This document shows, piece after piece, positions 49,241-62,688 of a stretch of 64,000 bases of DNA. The notes below the pieces were generated by a model. The model was not told where the DNA came from, made no database searches, and worked only from the letters and a program-made list of their open reading frames with translations. The position numbers and the translations under genes were made by a program. Source of the stretch: Sophora flavescens (taxonomy: Eukaryota; Streptophyta; Magnoliopsida; Fabales; Fabaceae); contig JAUPTC010000217.1 in assembly GCA_030762895.1 (NCBI GenBank), positions 1 to 64,000 of the forward strand, read 5' to 3'. The stretch's first letter is position 1. Each line of letters starts with the position of its first letter.

Positions 49241-52200
49241 AAATAGAGCCTAAATGGACTTTTTAGGCCATATAGGACCTATCTGGGCAAATTTGTACTT
49301 CTTTGGTCCTATTGGAGCCCAAATAGACTTGTTTGATCCTAATAGAGCCAAAATCCACTTTTTAGGTCATATAGGACCTAACTGGGCCAATTTGTACTTC
49401 TTTGGTCCTATTGGAGCCCAAATGTACTTGTTTGATCCTAATAGAGCCCAAATGGACTTTTTATGTCATATAGGACATAACTGGGACAATTTGTACTTCT
49501 TTGGTCCTAATGGAGCCCAAATGGACTTTTTTGACCCTAATAGAGCCCAAATGGACTTGTTTGATTCTAATAGAGCCCAAATGGACTTGTTAGGTCATAA
49601 AGGACCTAACTGTGCCAATTTGTACTTCTTTGGTCCTATTGGAGCACAAATGGACTTGTTTGATCCTAATAGAGCCCAAATGGACTTTTTAGGTTATATA
49701 GGACCTAATTGGGCCAATTTGTACTTCTTTGGTCCTAATGGAGCGCAAATGGACTTGTTTGACCCTAATAGAGCCCAAATGGACTTGTTAGGTCATAAAG
49801 GACCTAACTGTGCCAATTTGTACTTCTTTGGTCCTATTGGAGCCCAAATGGACTTGTTAGATCCTAATAGAGCCCAAATGGACTTTTTAGGTCATATAGG
49901 AACTAACTGGGCCGATTTGTACATCTTTTGTCCTAATGGAGCCCAAATGGACTTGTTTGATCCTAATATAGCCCAAATGGACTTTTTAGGTCATATAGGA
50001 CCTAACTGGGCCAATTTGTACTTCTTTGGTCCTATTGGAGCCCAAATGGACTTGTTTGATCCTAATAGAGCCAAAATGCACTTTTTAGGTCATATAGGAC
50101 CTAACTGGGCCAATTTTTACTTCTTTGGTCCTATTGGAGCCCAAATGGACTTGTTTGATCCTAATAGAGCCCAAGTGGATTTTTTAGGTCATATAGGACC
50201 TAACTTGGCCAAGTTGTACTTCTTTGGTCCTAATGGAGCCCAAATGGACTTGTTTGACCCTAATAGATCCCAAATGGACTTGTTTGATCCTAATAGAGCC
50301 CAAATGGACTTGTTAGGTCATAAAGTACCTAACTATGCCAATTTGTACTTCTTTGGTCCTATTGGAGCCCAAATGGACTTGTTTGATCGTAATAGAGCCC
50401 AAATGGACAAGTTAGGTCATAAAGGACCTAACTGTGCCAATTTGTACTTCTTTGGTCCTATTGGAGCCCAAATGGACTTGTTTGATCCTAATACAGCCCA
50501 AATGGACTTTTTAGGTCATATAGGACCTAATTGGGTCAATTTGTACTTCTTTGGTCCTAATGGAGCCCAAATGGATTTGTTTGATCCTAATAGAGCCCAA
50601 ATGGACTTGTGTGATCCTAGTAGAGCCCAAATGGACTTGTTAGGTCGTAAAGGACCTAACTGGGCCAATTTGTACTTCTTTGGTCCTAATTGAGCCCAAA
50701 TGGGCTTGTTTGGCCCTAATAGAGCCCAAATGGACTTGTTTTATCCAAATAGAGCCCAAATGGACTTGTTAGGTCATATAGGACCTAACTGGGTCAATTT
50801 GTACTTCTTTGGTCCTATTGGAGCCCAAATGGACTTGTTTGATCCTAATAGAGCCCAAATGGACTTTTTAGGTCATATAGGACCTAACTGGGCCAATTTA
50901 TACTTCTTTGGTCCTAATGGAGCCCAAATGGACTTGTTTTACCCTAATAGAGCCCAAATGGACTTGTTAGGTCATAAAGGACCTAACTGTGCCAATTTGT
51001 ACTTCTTTGGTCCTATTGGAGCCCAAATGGACTTGTTTGATCCTAATAGAGCCCAAATGGACAAGTTAGGTCATAAAGGACCTAACTGTGCCAATTTGTA
51101 CATCTTTGGTCCTATTGGAGCCCAAATGGACTTGTTTGATCCTAGTAGAGCCCAAATGGACTTTTTAGGTCATATAGGACCTAATTGGGCCAATTTGTAC
51201 TTTTTTGGTCCTAATGGAGCCCAAATGGACGTGTTTGATCCTAATAGAGCCCAAACGGATTTGTGTGATCCTAGTAGAGCCCAAATGGACTTTTTAGGTC
51301 ATATAGGACCTAACTGGCCCAATTTGTACTTCTTTGGTCCTATTGGAGCCCAATTGGACTTGTTTGTTCCTAATAGAGCCCAACTGGACATTTTAGGTCA
51401 TATAGGACCTAACTGGGCCAATTTGTACTTCTTTGGTCCTATTGGAGCCCAAATGGACTTGTTTGATCCTAATAGAGCCCAAATGGACTTTTTAGGTCAT
51501 ATAGGACCTAACTGGGCCAATTTGTACTTCTTTGTTCCTATTGGAGCCCAAATGGACTTGTTTGATCCTAATAGAGCCCAACTGGACTTTTTTGGTCATA
51601 TAGGACCTAATTGGGCCAATTTGTACTTCTTTGGTCGTAATGGAGCCCAAATGAACTTGTTTGATCCTAATAGAGCCCAAATGGACTTGTGTGATCCTAG
51701 TAGAGCCTAAATGGACTTCTTTGATCCTAATAGAGCCCAAATGGACTTGTCTGATCCTAGTAGAGCCCAAATGGACTTGTTAGGTCATAAAGGACCTAAC
51801 TGGGCCAATTTGTACTTCTTTGGTCCTAATGGAGCACAAATGGACTTGTTTGACCCTAATAGAGCCCAAATGGACTTGTTTGATCCTAATAAAGCCCAAA
51901 TCGACTTGTTAGGACCTAATTGGGCCCATTGCCCCGATCGGCCCAATTGTACTTCTTTGGTCCTATTGGAGCCAAAATGGACTTGTTTGAACCTAATAAA
52001 GCCCAAATGGTCTTTTTAGGTCAAAAAAGGACCTAGCTGGGTCAATTTGTAGTTCTTTGGTCCTATTGGAGCCAAAATGTACTTGTTTGAACCTAATGGA
52101 GCCCAAATGGACTTTTTAGGTCATATAGGACCTAATTGGGCCAATTTGTACATCTTTGGTCCTATTGGAGCCCAAATGTACTTTTTGATCCTAATAGAGA

Positions 52201-53552
52201 CCAACTGGACATTTTAGGTCATATAGGACCTAGCTGGGCCAATTTGTACTTCTTTGGTCCTAATGGAGCCCAAATGGACATTTTAGGTCATATAGGACCT
52301 AACTGGGCGAATTTGTACTTCTTTGGTCCTATTGGAGCCCAAATGGACATTTTAGGTCATATAGGACCTAACTGGGCCAATTTGAACTTCTTTGGTCCTA
52401 TTGGAGCCCAAATGGACTTGTTTGATCCTAATAGAGCCCAAATGGACTTTTTAGGTCATATAGGACCTAACTGGGCCAATTTGTACTTCTTTGGTCCTAT
52501 TGGAGCCCAAATGGACTTGTTTGATCCTAATAGAGCCCAACTGGACATTTTAGGTCATATAGGACCTAACTGGGCCAATTTGTACTTCTTTGGTCCTATT
52601 GGACCCCAAATGGACTTGTTTTATCCTAATAGAGCCCAACTGGACATTTTAGGTCATAAAGGACCTAACTGTGCCAATTTGTACTTCTTTGGTCCTATTG
52701 GAGCCCAAATGGACTTGTTTGATCCTAATAGAGCCCAAATGGACAAGTTAGGTCATAAAGGACCTAACTGTGCCAATTTGTACTTCTTTGGTCCTTTTGG
52801 AGCCCAAATGGACTTGTTTGATCCTAATAGAGCCCAAATGGACTTTTTAGGTGATATAGGACCTAATTGGGCCAATTTGTACTTCTTTGGTCCTAATGGA
52901 GCCCAAATGGACGTGTTTGATCCTAATAGAGCCCAAATGGATTTGTGTGATCCAAGTAGAGCCCAAATGGACTTTTTAGGTCATATAGGACCTAACTGGG
53001 CCAATTTGTACTTCTTTGGTCCTATTGGAGCCCAATTGGACTTGTTTGATCCTAATAGAGCCTAACTGGACATTTTAGGTCATATAGGACCTAATTGGGC
53101 CAATTTGTACTTCTTTGGTCCTATTGGAGCCCAAATGGACTTGTTTGATCCTAATAGAGCCAAAATGCAGTTTTTAGGTCATAAAGGACCTAACTGGGCC
53201 AATTTGTACTTCTTTGGTCCTATTGGAGCCCAAATGGACCTGTTTGATCCTAATAGAGCCCATATGGACTTTTTAGGTCATATAGGACCTAACTGGGCCA
53301 ATTTGTACTTCTTTGGTCCTAATGGAGCCCAAATGCACTTGTTTGATCCTAATAAAGCCCAAATCGACTTGTTAGGACCTAATTGGGCCCATTGCCCCGA
53401 TCGGCCCAATTGTACTTCTTTGGTCCTATTAGAGCCAAAATGGACTTGTTTGAACCTAATAGAGCCCAAATGGACTTTTTAGGTCATATAGGACCTATCT
53501 GGGCCAATTTGTACATCTTTGGTCCTAATGGAGCCCAAATGGACTTGTTTTA
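49220..53552 (-). repeat. 99-bp satellite, reverse orientation
   Basis: Monomers read in the opposite sense (atggacttgtttgatcctaatagagcc..., ggtcatataggaccta, aatttgtacttctttggtcc). Compared with the forward array, this arm is rich in A-type subunits with gtgtgatcctagtagagcc (for example 50611, 51253 and 51693) and in C-A junctions reading aaatggacaagttagg. GATCGGGGCGAT-type variants lie at about 51928 and 53392. The long plus-strand open frames (for example 49254-50693) are the same 33-residue satellite translation and are not annotated as genes. Confidence 0.9.
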
Positions 53553-54323
53553 TCCCCTTGCCATGATCCCATGGTTAAACCACGACCCTCCCGCCATGAT
53601 CCCTTGGTTAACCTATGACCCACTTGTATTGATCCCATGGTTAGCCCTTGATCCTCTTGCCATGAAACCATGGTTAACCCATGACCATCATGTAATGATC
53701 CCATGGTTAACCCATTACCTACTTGCCATGATCCCATGGTTAACCCATGACTCCCTTGCCATGGTCCCATGGTTAGCCCATGACGCTCTTGCCATGACCC
53801 CATGGTTAACCCACGACCCTCACGCCATGTTCCCATGGTTGACCCATGGGCCACTTGCCATGATCCCATGGATAACCCATGACCCTCTTGCCATGATCCC
53901 ATGCTTAAACCATGACCCTCATGCTCTGATCACATGGTTAACCCATGACCCACTTGCCTTCATCACAATGTTAACCAATGACCCTCACGCCATGATTCCA
54001 TGGTTAACCCATGACGCTCACGCTATGATCCTATGGTTTACCCATGACCCCCTTGCCATGATACCATTGTTAACCCATGACCCTCATGCCATGATCCCAT
54101 GGTTAACCAATGAACCACTTGCCATTATCCCATTGTTAACCCATGACCCACTTGTCTTGATCACATGGTTAACCCATGACCCTCACGCCATGATCCCATG
54201 GTTAACCCATGACCCTTACTCCTTGATCCCAATGTTAACCCATGATCATCTTGCCATAATCCCTGGGTTAACCCATGACCCACTTGCCATGATCACATGC
54301 TTAACCCACGACCCTCACGCCAT
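53553..54323 (+). repeat. 33-bp minisatellite, block 1
   Basis: About 23 copies of a 33-bp unit, consensus cttgccatgatcccatgg followed by ttaacccatgaccc and one base. It is unrelated to the 99-bp satellite. Each unit contains CCATGG and GGTTAACC, overlapping palindromes, so it is a near-perfect dyad. One frame reads an 11-residue repeat (LAMIPWLTHDP) as a by-product. The left junction (ggacttgttttat to ccccttgcc) is identical to that of block 2. The right junction re-enters satellite through catggactt. Confidence 0.9.
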
Positions 54324-57300
54324 GGACTTAACTGGGCCAATTTGTACTTCTTTGGTCCTATTGGAGCCCAAATGGACTTGTTTGATCCTAATAGAGCCAA
54401 AATGCACTTTTTAGGTCATATAGGACCTAACTGGACCAATTTGTACTTCTTTGGTCCTATTGGAGCCCAAATGGACTTCTTTGATCCTAATAGAGCCCAA
54501 ATGGACTTTTTAGGTCATATAGGACCTAATTGGGCCAATTTGTACTTCTTTGGTCCTATTGGTGCCCAAATGGACTTGTTTGATCCTAATAGAGCCAAAA
54601 TGCACTTTTTAGGTCATATAGGTCCTAACTGGGCCAATTTGTACTTCTTTGGTCCTATTGGAGCCCAAATGGCCTTGTTTGATGCTAATAGAGCCCAACA
54701 GGACATTTTAGGTCATATAGGACCTAACTAGGCCAATTTGTACTTCTTTGGTCCTATTGGAGCCCAAATGGACTTGTTTGACCCTAATAGAGCCAAAATG
54801 CACTTTTTAGGTCATATAGGACCTAACTGGGCCAATTTGTACTTCTTTGGTCCTATTGGAGCCCAAATGGACTTGTTTGATCCTAATTGAGCCCAAATGG
54901 ACTTTTTAGGTCATATAGGACCTAACTGGGCCAATTTGTACTTCTTTGGTCCTAATGGAGCCCAAATGGACTTGTTTGACCCTAATAGAGCCCAAATGGA
55001 CTTGTTGGATCCTAATAGAACCCAAATTGACTTGTTAGGTCATAAAGGACCTAACTGTGCCAATTTGTACTTCTTTGGTCCTATTGGAGCACAAATGGAC
55101 TTGTTTGATCCTAATAGAGCCCAAATGGACAAGTTAGGTCATAAAGGACCTAACTGTGCAATTGTACTTCTTTGGTCCTATTGGAGCCCAAATGCACTTG
55201 TTTGATCCTAATAGAGCCCAAATGGACTTTTTAGGTCATATAGGACCTAATTGGGCCAATTTGTACTTCTTTAGTCCTAATGGAGCCCAAATGGACTTGT
55301 TTGATCCTAATAGAGCCCAAATGGACTTGTGTGATCCTAGTAGAGCCCAAATGGACTTGTTAGGTCATAAAGGACCTAACTGGGCCAATTTGTACTTCTT
55401 TGGTCCTAATGGAGCCCAAATGGACTTGTTTGACCCTAATAGAGCCCAAATGGACTTGTTTGACCCTAATAGAGCACAAATGGATTTGTTAGGTCATAAA
55501 GGACCTAACTGGGTCAATTTGTACTTCTTTGGTCCAAATGGAGTCCAAATGGACTTGTTTGATCCTAATAGAGCCCAAATCGACTTGTTAGGACCTAGTT
55601 GGGCCAATCGCCCCGAACGGCCTAATTGTAATTCTTTGGTCCTAATGGAGCCGAAATGGACCCGTTTGATCCTAATAGAGCCCAAATGGACTTTTTAGGT
55701 CGTATAGGACCTAACTGGGCAAATTTGTACTTCTTTGGTCCTATTGGAGCCCAAATGGACTGGTTTGATCCTAATAGAGCCCAACTGGACATTTTAGGTC
55801 ATATAGGACCTAACTGGGCCAATTTGTACTTCTTTAGTCCTATTGGAGCCCAAATGGACTTGTTTGATCCTAATAGAGCCCAAATGGACTTTGTAGGTCA
55901 TATAGGACCTAACTGGGCCAATTTGTACTTCTTTGGTCCTATTGGGGCCCAAATGGACTTGTTTGATCCTAATAGAGCCCAAATGGACTTGTTAGGTCAT
56001 AAAGGACCTAACTGGGCCAATTTGTACTTCTTTGGTCCAAATGGAGTCCAAATGGACTTGTTTGATCCTAATAGAGCCCAAGTCGACTTGTTAGGACCTA
56101 GTTGGGCCAATCGCCCCGAACGGCCTAGTTGTAATTCTTTGGTCCTAATGGAGCCCAAATGGACCTGTTTGATCCTAATAGAGCCAAAATGCACTTTTTA
56201 GGTCATATGGGACCTAACTGGGCCAATTTGTACTTCTTTGGTCCTATGGGAGCCCAAATGGACTTGTTTGATCCTAATAGAGCCCAAATGGATTTTTTAG
56301 GTCATATAGGACCTAACTGGGCCAATTTGTACTTCTTTGGTCCTATTGAAGCCCAAATGGACTTGTTTGATCATAATAGAGCCCAAATGGACTTTTTAGG
56401 TCATATAGGACCTAATTGAGCCAATTTGTACTTCTTTGGTCCTATTGGAGCCCAAATGGACTTGTTTGATATAATAGAGCCCAGCTGGACATTTTAGGTC
56501 ATATAGGACCTAACTGTGCCAATTTGTACTTCTTTGGTCCTAATGGAGCCCAAATGGACATGTTTGATACTAATAGAGCCCAAATGGACATTTTAGGTCA
56601 TATAGGACCTAACTGGGCCAATTTGTACTTCTTTGGTCCTATTGTAGCCCAAATGGACTTGTTTGATCCTAATAGAGCCAAAATGCAGTTTTTAGGTCAT
56701 ATGGGACCTAACTGGGCCAATTTGTACTTCTTTGGTCCTATTGGAGCCAAAATGGACTTGTTTGATCCTAATAGAGCCCAAATGGACTTTTTAGGTCATA
56801 TAGGACCTAACTGGGCCAATTTGTACTTCTTTGGTCCTATTGTAGCCCAAATGGACTTGTTTGATCCTAATAGAGCCAAAATGCACTTTTTAGGTCATAT
56901 AGGACCTAACTGGGCCAATTTGTACTTCTTTGGTCCTATTGGAGCCTAAATGGACTTGTTTGATCCTAATGGAGCCCAACTGGACATTTTAGGTCATATA
57001 GGACCTAACTGTGCCAATTTGTACTTCTTTGATCCTAATGGAGCCCAAATGGACTTTTTAGGTCATATAGGACCTAACTGGGCCAATTTGTACTTCTTTG
57101 GTCCTATTGGAGGCCAAATGGACTTGTTTGATCCTAATAGAGCCCAACTGGACTTTTTAGGTCATATAGGACCTAATTGGGCCAATTTGTACTTCTTTGG
57201 TCCTAATGGAGCCCTAATGGACTTGTTTGATCCTAATAGAGCCCAAATGGACTTTTGTGATCCTAGTAGAGCCCAAATGGACTTGTTTGATCCTAATAGA

Positions 57301-57653
57301 GCCCAAATGGACTTGTGTGATCCTAGTAGAGCCCAAATGGACTTGTTAGGTCATAAAGGACCTAACTGGGCCAATTTGTACTTCTTTGGTCCTAATGGAG
57401 CCCAAATGGACTTGTTTGACCCTAATAGAGCCCAAATGGACTTGGTTGATCCTAATAAAGCCCAAATCGACTTGTTAGGACCTAATTGGGCCCATTGCCC
57501 CGATCGGCCCAATTGTACTTCTTTGGTCCTATTGGAGGCAAAATGGACTTGTTTGAACCTAATAGAGCCCAAATGGACTTTTTAGGTCATATAGGGCCTA
57601 ACTGGGCCAATTTTTACATCTTTGGTCCTAATGGAGCCCAAATGGACTTGTTT
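54324..57653 (-). repeat. 99-bp satellite, reverse orientation, between minisatellite blocks
   Basis: Ordinary reverse-orientation monomers with several gtgtgatcctagtag subunits and three GATCGGGGCGAT-type variants (55603, 56108, 57491; the first two read gccccgaacggcc). The last 170 bp (57486-57653) match 53383-53552 closely, so the array and its junction with the minisatellite were duplicated together. Confidence 0.9.
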
Positions 57654-60070
57654 TATCCCCTTGCCATGATCCCATGGTTAAACCACGACCCTCCCGCCAT
57701 GATCCCTTGGTTAACCTATGACCCACTTGTATTGATCCCATGGTTAGCCCATGATCCTCTTGCCATGAAACCATGGTTAACCCATGACCATCATGTAATG
57801 ATCCCATGGTTAACCCTTGACCTACTTGCCATGATCCCATGGTTAACCCATGACTCCCTTGCCATGGTCCCATGGTTAGCCCATGACGCTCTTGCCATGA
57901 CCCCATGGTTAACCCATGACCCTCACGCCATGTTCCCATGGTTGACCCATGGCCCACTTGCCATGATCCCATGGGTAACTCATGACCCTCTTGCCATGAT
58001 CCCATGCTTAAACCATGACCCTCATGCTCTCGATCACATGGTTAACCCATGACCCACTTGCCTTCATCACAATGTTAACCCATGACCCTCACGCCATGAT
58101 TCCATGGTTAACCCATGACGCTCACGCCATGATCCTATGGTTTACCCATGACCCCCTTGCCATGATACCATTGTTAACCCATGACCCTCACGCCATGATC
58201 CCATGGTTAACCAATGACCCACTTGCCATTATCCCGTGGTTAACCCATGGCCCACTTGTCCTGATCACATGGTTAACCCATGACCCTCACGCCTTGATCC
58301 CATGCTTAACCCATGACCCTTACTCCTTGATCCCATTGTTAACCCATGATCATCTTGCCATAATCCCTGGGTTAACCCATGACCCACTTGCCATGATCAC
58401 ATGCTTAACCCACGACCCTCACGCCATGTTCCCATGGTTAACCAATGGTTCTCACGACATGATCCCATGGTTAACCCATGACCCTCTTGCCATGATCCCT
58501 TGTTTAACCCATGACCCTCTTGCCATTATCACAAGGTTAACCCAAGACCCTAACTCCATGATCACATGATTAACCCATGATACTCACCCCATGATGCCAT
58601 GGTTATCCCATCACCCACCCTCCATGATCTCATGGTTAACCCATTACCCTCCCGCCATGATCCTATGTTTAACCCATGACCCACCTGCCATTATCTCATG
58701 GTTAACCCATGCCCTCTTTTCATGACCGCGAAGATAACCCATGACCCTCAAACCATGATCCCATGGTTAAACAATGACCGACTTGCCATGATCCCATGGC
58801 TAACCCATGACCCATGGCCTTGATCCCATGGTTTACCCTCGACCCTCACGCCATGATCATATGGTTTACCCATGACCCCCTTGCCATGATCCCTTGGTTA
58901 AAACATGACCCTCCCGCCATGATCCCTTGGTTAACCCATGACCCACTTGTATTGATCAAATGGTTAGCCCATGGATCCTCTTGCCATGAAACCATGGTTA
59001 ACCCATGACCCACTCGCCATGATCCCATGGTTAACCCATGACCCTCTTGTCATGATCCCATGCTTAAACCATGACCCTCTTACAACGATCACATGGTTAA
59101 CCCATGACCCACTTCCCTTGATCACATGGTTAACCCATGACCTTCACGCCATGATCCCATGGTTAACCTATGACCCTCACTCCTTGATCCCATTGTTAAC
59201 CCATGACCATCTTGCCATTATCCCAGGGTTAACCTATGACCCATTTGTCATGATCACATGGTTAACCCACGACCCTCACGCCATGATCCCATTGTTAACC
59301 CATGACTCTCACGACATGATCCCATGGTTAACCCATGACCCTCTTGCCTTGATCCCATGGTTAACCCATGACCCTCTTGCCATTATCCCAAGGTTAACCC
59401 TTTACCCACTTGCAATGATCACCTGGTTAACATATTACCCTCACGCCATGATCCCATGGTTAACCCATGACCCACTTGTCATTATCCCATGGTTTGTGCA
59501 TGACCTTCTTGCCATGGTCGCTTGGTTAACCCATGACTCCCTTGCCATGGTCCCATGGTTAACCCATGACCCTCAAGCCATGATTACATGGTTAACCCAT
59601 GACTCTCCCACCATGATCCGACGGTAAGCCAACAACCAACTTGCCTTGATCCCATGGTTAACCTATGACCCACTTGCCATGATCCCATGGTTAACCCTTG
59701 ACCCTCTTCCCATGATCCCATGGTTAACCCATGATCCTCAAGCCATGAACCCAGGGTTAACCCATTACCCTAATTCCATGATCCCATGGTTAATCCATGA
59801 CCCACTTGCCATGATCCCATGGTTAACCAATGAACCTCTTTCCATGATCCCTTGGTTAACCCATGACCCTCACATGGTTAACCCATGATACTCACCCCTT
59901 TATCCCATGGTTTCCCCATAACCCACCCACCATGAGCCAATGGTTAACCCATGACCCTCCCGCTAAGATCCCAGGATTAAAACATGACTCACCTACCATG
60001 TTCCCATGGTTAACCCATGACCCTCTTTCCATGACCTCAAGGTTATCCCTTGACCCTCAGGCCATGAGAC
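57654..60070 (+). repeat. 33-bp minisatellite, block 2
   Basis: About 73 copies of the same 33-bp unit. The first 770 bp match block 1 at an offset of 4,103 bp (4,104 after a one-base insertion near 58029), including rare variants such as catgaaaccatgg and cttgtattgatccc. Copies become more diverged toward the right end (58560-58960 and 59870-60070), as expected for an array edge. Confidence 0.9.
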
Positions 60071-60395
60071 ACCTCGTTGTGCCTCTTTGTGTCATTAGAT
60101 TGAAACCTCATTATTTAATTAATTAATCGCATGCTTAACGTGAAAATACGTAAAAACTAAAACTTAACTTATAAAGTATACAACTTCATATAGAATGGCA
60201 TATCAAAATATAAGTATATTATGCATATTACAAAACACTGTTGAGGATATCCTATCAGTAGGATCCCTCACAGGCATATACTTAGATAAAAAGTTAAACA
60301 ACGCAAAACATAATAAAAATATGCCTCACAAGACGCACTGGCCGTAACTAACTAGACCCTAATCTCCATGGGTCACAGCTCGTATTTTCAGTTAG
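60071..60395. other. AT-rich non-repetitive segment between minisatellite and satellite
   Basis: About 325 bp matching neither repeat family. It contains ttaattaattaa near 60114 and a small inverted motif, ggatatcc...ggatccc, near 60246. I see no open frame of note, no TIRs and no flanking duplication. It could be a fragment of an LTR retrotransposon or an original unique sequence trapped in the array. I do not recognise it. Confidence 0.5.
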
Positions 60396-62688
60396 ATGTA
60401 CTTGTTAGGTCATATAAGACCTAATTGGGCCAATTTGTACTTCTTTGGTCCTAATGGAGCCCAAATGGACTTGTTTGATCCTAATAGAGCCCAAATGGAC
60501 TTGTGTGATCCTAGTAGATCCCAAATGGACTTGTTAGGTCATAAAGGACCTAACTGGGACAATTTGTACTTCTTTGGTCCTAATGGAGCCCAAATGGACT
60601 TGTTTGACCCTAATAGAGCCCAAATGGACTTGTTTGATCCTAATAGAGGCCAAATGGACTTGTTTGATCCTAATAGAGCCAAAATGCACATTTTAGGTCA
60701 TATAGAACCTAACTGGGCCAATTTGTACTTCTTTGGTCCTATTGGAGCCCAAATGGACTTGTTTGATCCTAATAGAGCCCAAATGGACTTGTGTGATCCT
60801 AGTAGAGCCCAAATGGACTTGTTAGGTCATAAAGGACCTAACTGGGCCAATTTGTACTTCTTTGGTCCTAATGGAGCCCAAATGGACTTGTTTGACCCTA
60901 ATAGAGCCCAAATGGACTTGTTTGATCCTAATAGAGCCCAAATGGACTTTTTAGGTCATATAGGACCTAACTGGGACAATTTGTGCTTCTTTGGTCCTAC
61001 TGGAGCCCAAATGGACTTGTTTGATCCTAATAGAGCCAAAATGCACTTTTTAGGTCATATAGGACCTAACTGGGCCAATTTGTACTTCTTTTGTCCTATT
61101 GGAGCCCAAATGGACTTGTTTGATTCTAATAGAGCCCAAATGGACTTTTTAGGTCATATAGGACCTATCTGGGTCAATTTGTACTTCTTTGGTCCTATTG
61201 AAGCCCAAATGGACTTGTGTGATCCTAGTAGAGCCCAAATGGACTTGTTAGGCCATAAAGGACCTAACTGGGCCAATTTGTACTTCTTTGGTCCTAATGG
61301 AGCCCAAATGGACTTTTTAGGTCATATAGGACCTAACTGGGCCAATTTGTACTTCTTTGGTCCTATTGGAGCCCAAATGGACTTGTTTGATCCTAATAGA
61401 GCCCAAATGGACTTTTTAGGTCATATAGGACCTAACTGGGCCAATTTGTACTTCTTTGGTCCTAATGGAGCACAAATGGACTTGTTTGACACTAATAGAG
61501 CCCAAATGGACTTGTTTGATCCTAATAGAGCCCAAATGGACTTGTTAGGTCATAAAGGACCTAACTGTGCCAATTTGTACTTCTTTGGTCCTATTGGAGC
61601 CCAAATGGACTTGTTTGATCCTAATAGAGCCAAAATGTACTTTTTAGGTCATATAGGACCTAACTGGGCCAATTTGTACTTCTTTGGTCCTATTGGATCC
61701 CAAATGGACTTGTTTGATCCTAATAGCGCCCAAATGGACTTTTTAGCTCATATAGGACCTATCTGGGCCAATTTGTACTTCTTTGGTCCTATAGGAGCCC
61801 AAATGGACTTGTTTGATCCTAATAGAGCCCAAATGGACTTTTTAGGTCATATAGGACCTAACTGGACCAATTTGTACTTCTTTGGTCCTAATGGAGCCCA
61901 AATGGACTTGTTTGACCCTAATAGAGTCCAAATGGACTTGTTTGATCCTAATAGAGCCAAAATGCACTTTTTAGGTCATATAGGACCTAACTGGGCCAAT
62001 TTGTACTTCTTTGGTCCTATTGGAGCCCAAATGGACTTGTTTGAACCTAATAGAGCCAAAATGTACTTTTTAGGTCATATGGGACCTAACTGGGCCAATT
62101 TGTACTTCTTTGGTCCTATTGGAGCCCAAATGGACTTGTTTGATCGTAATAGAGCCCAAATGAACTTTTTGGGTCATATAGGAACTAACTGGGCCAATTT
62201 GTACTTCTTTGGTCCTAATGGAGCCCAAATGGACTTGTTTGACCCTAATAGAGCCCAAATGGACTTGTTTGATCCAAATAGAGCACAAATGGACTTGTTA
62301 GGTCATAAAGGACCTTACTGTGCCAATTTGTACTTCTTTGGTCCTATTGGAGCCCAAATGGACTTGTTTGATCCTAATAGAGCCCAAATGCACTTTTTAG
62401 GTGATATAGGACCTAACTGGGCCAATTTGTACTTCTTTGGTCCTATTGGAGCCCAAATGGACTTGTTTGATCCTAATAGAGCCCAAATGGACTTGTTAGG
62501 TCATAAAGGACCTAACAGTGCCAATTTGTACTTCTTTGGTCCTATTGGAGCCCAAATGCACTTGTTTGATCCTAATAGAGCCCAAATGGACTTTTTAGGT
62601 CATATAGGACCTAATTGGGCCAATTTGTACGTCTTTGGTGCTAATGGAGCCCAAATAGACTTGTTTGATCATAATAGAGCCCAAATGG
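60396..62688 (-). repeat. 99-bp satellite, reverse orientation, right-hand block
   Basis: About 23 monomer equivalents in reverse orientation, beginning abruptly at atgtacttgttaggtcatataag and ending where the second CACTA element is inserted after ccaaatgg. The long open frame 60396-62954 crosses from satellite into the transposon and is not a gene. Confidence 0.9.

Noticed and set aside
53383..54414. Open frame of an 11-residue repeat (LAMIPWLTHDP) in the minisatellite
   Set aside because: The 33-bp unit is a multiple of three, so the frame is a by-product. It begins and ends in satellite, and opposite-strand frames are also open.
53553..60070. 33-bp minisatellite as a one-third derivative of the 99-bp satellite
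   Set aside because: The length ratio is exactly three, but the sequences do not align beyond short words such as catgg, so the relation is probably coincidental.
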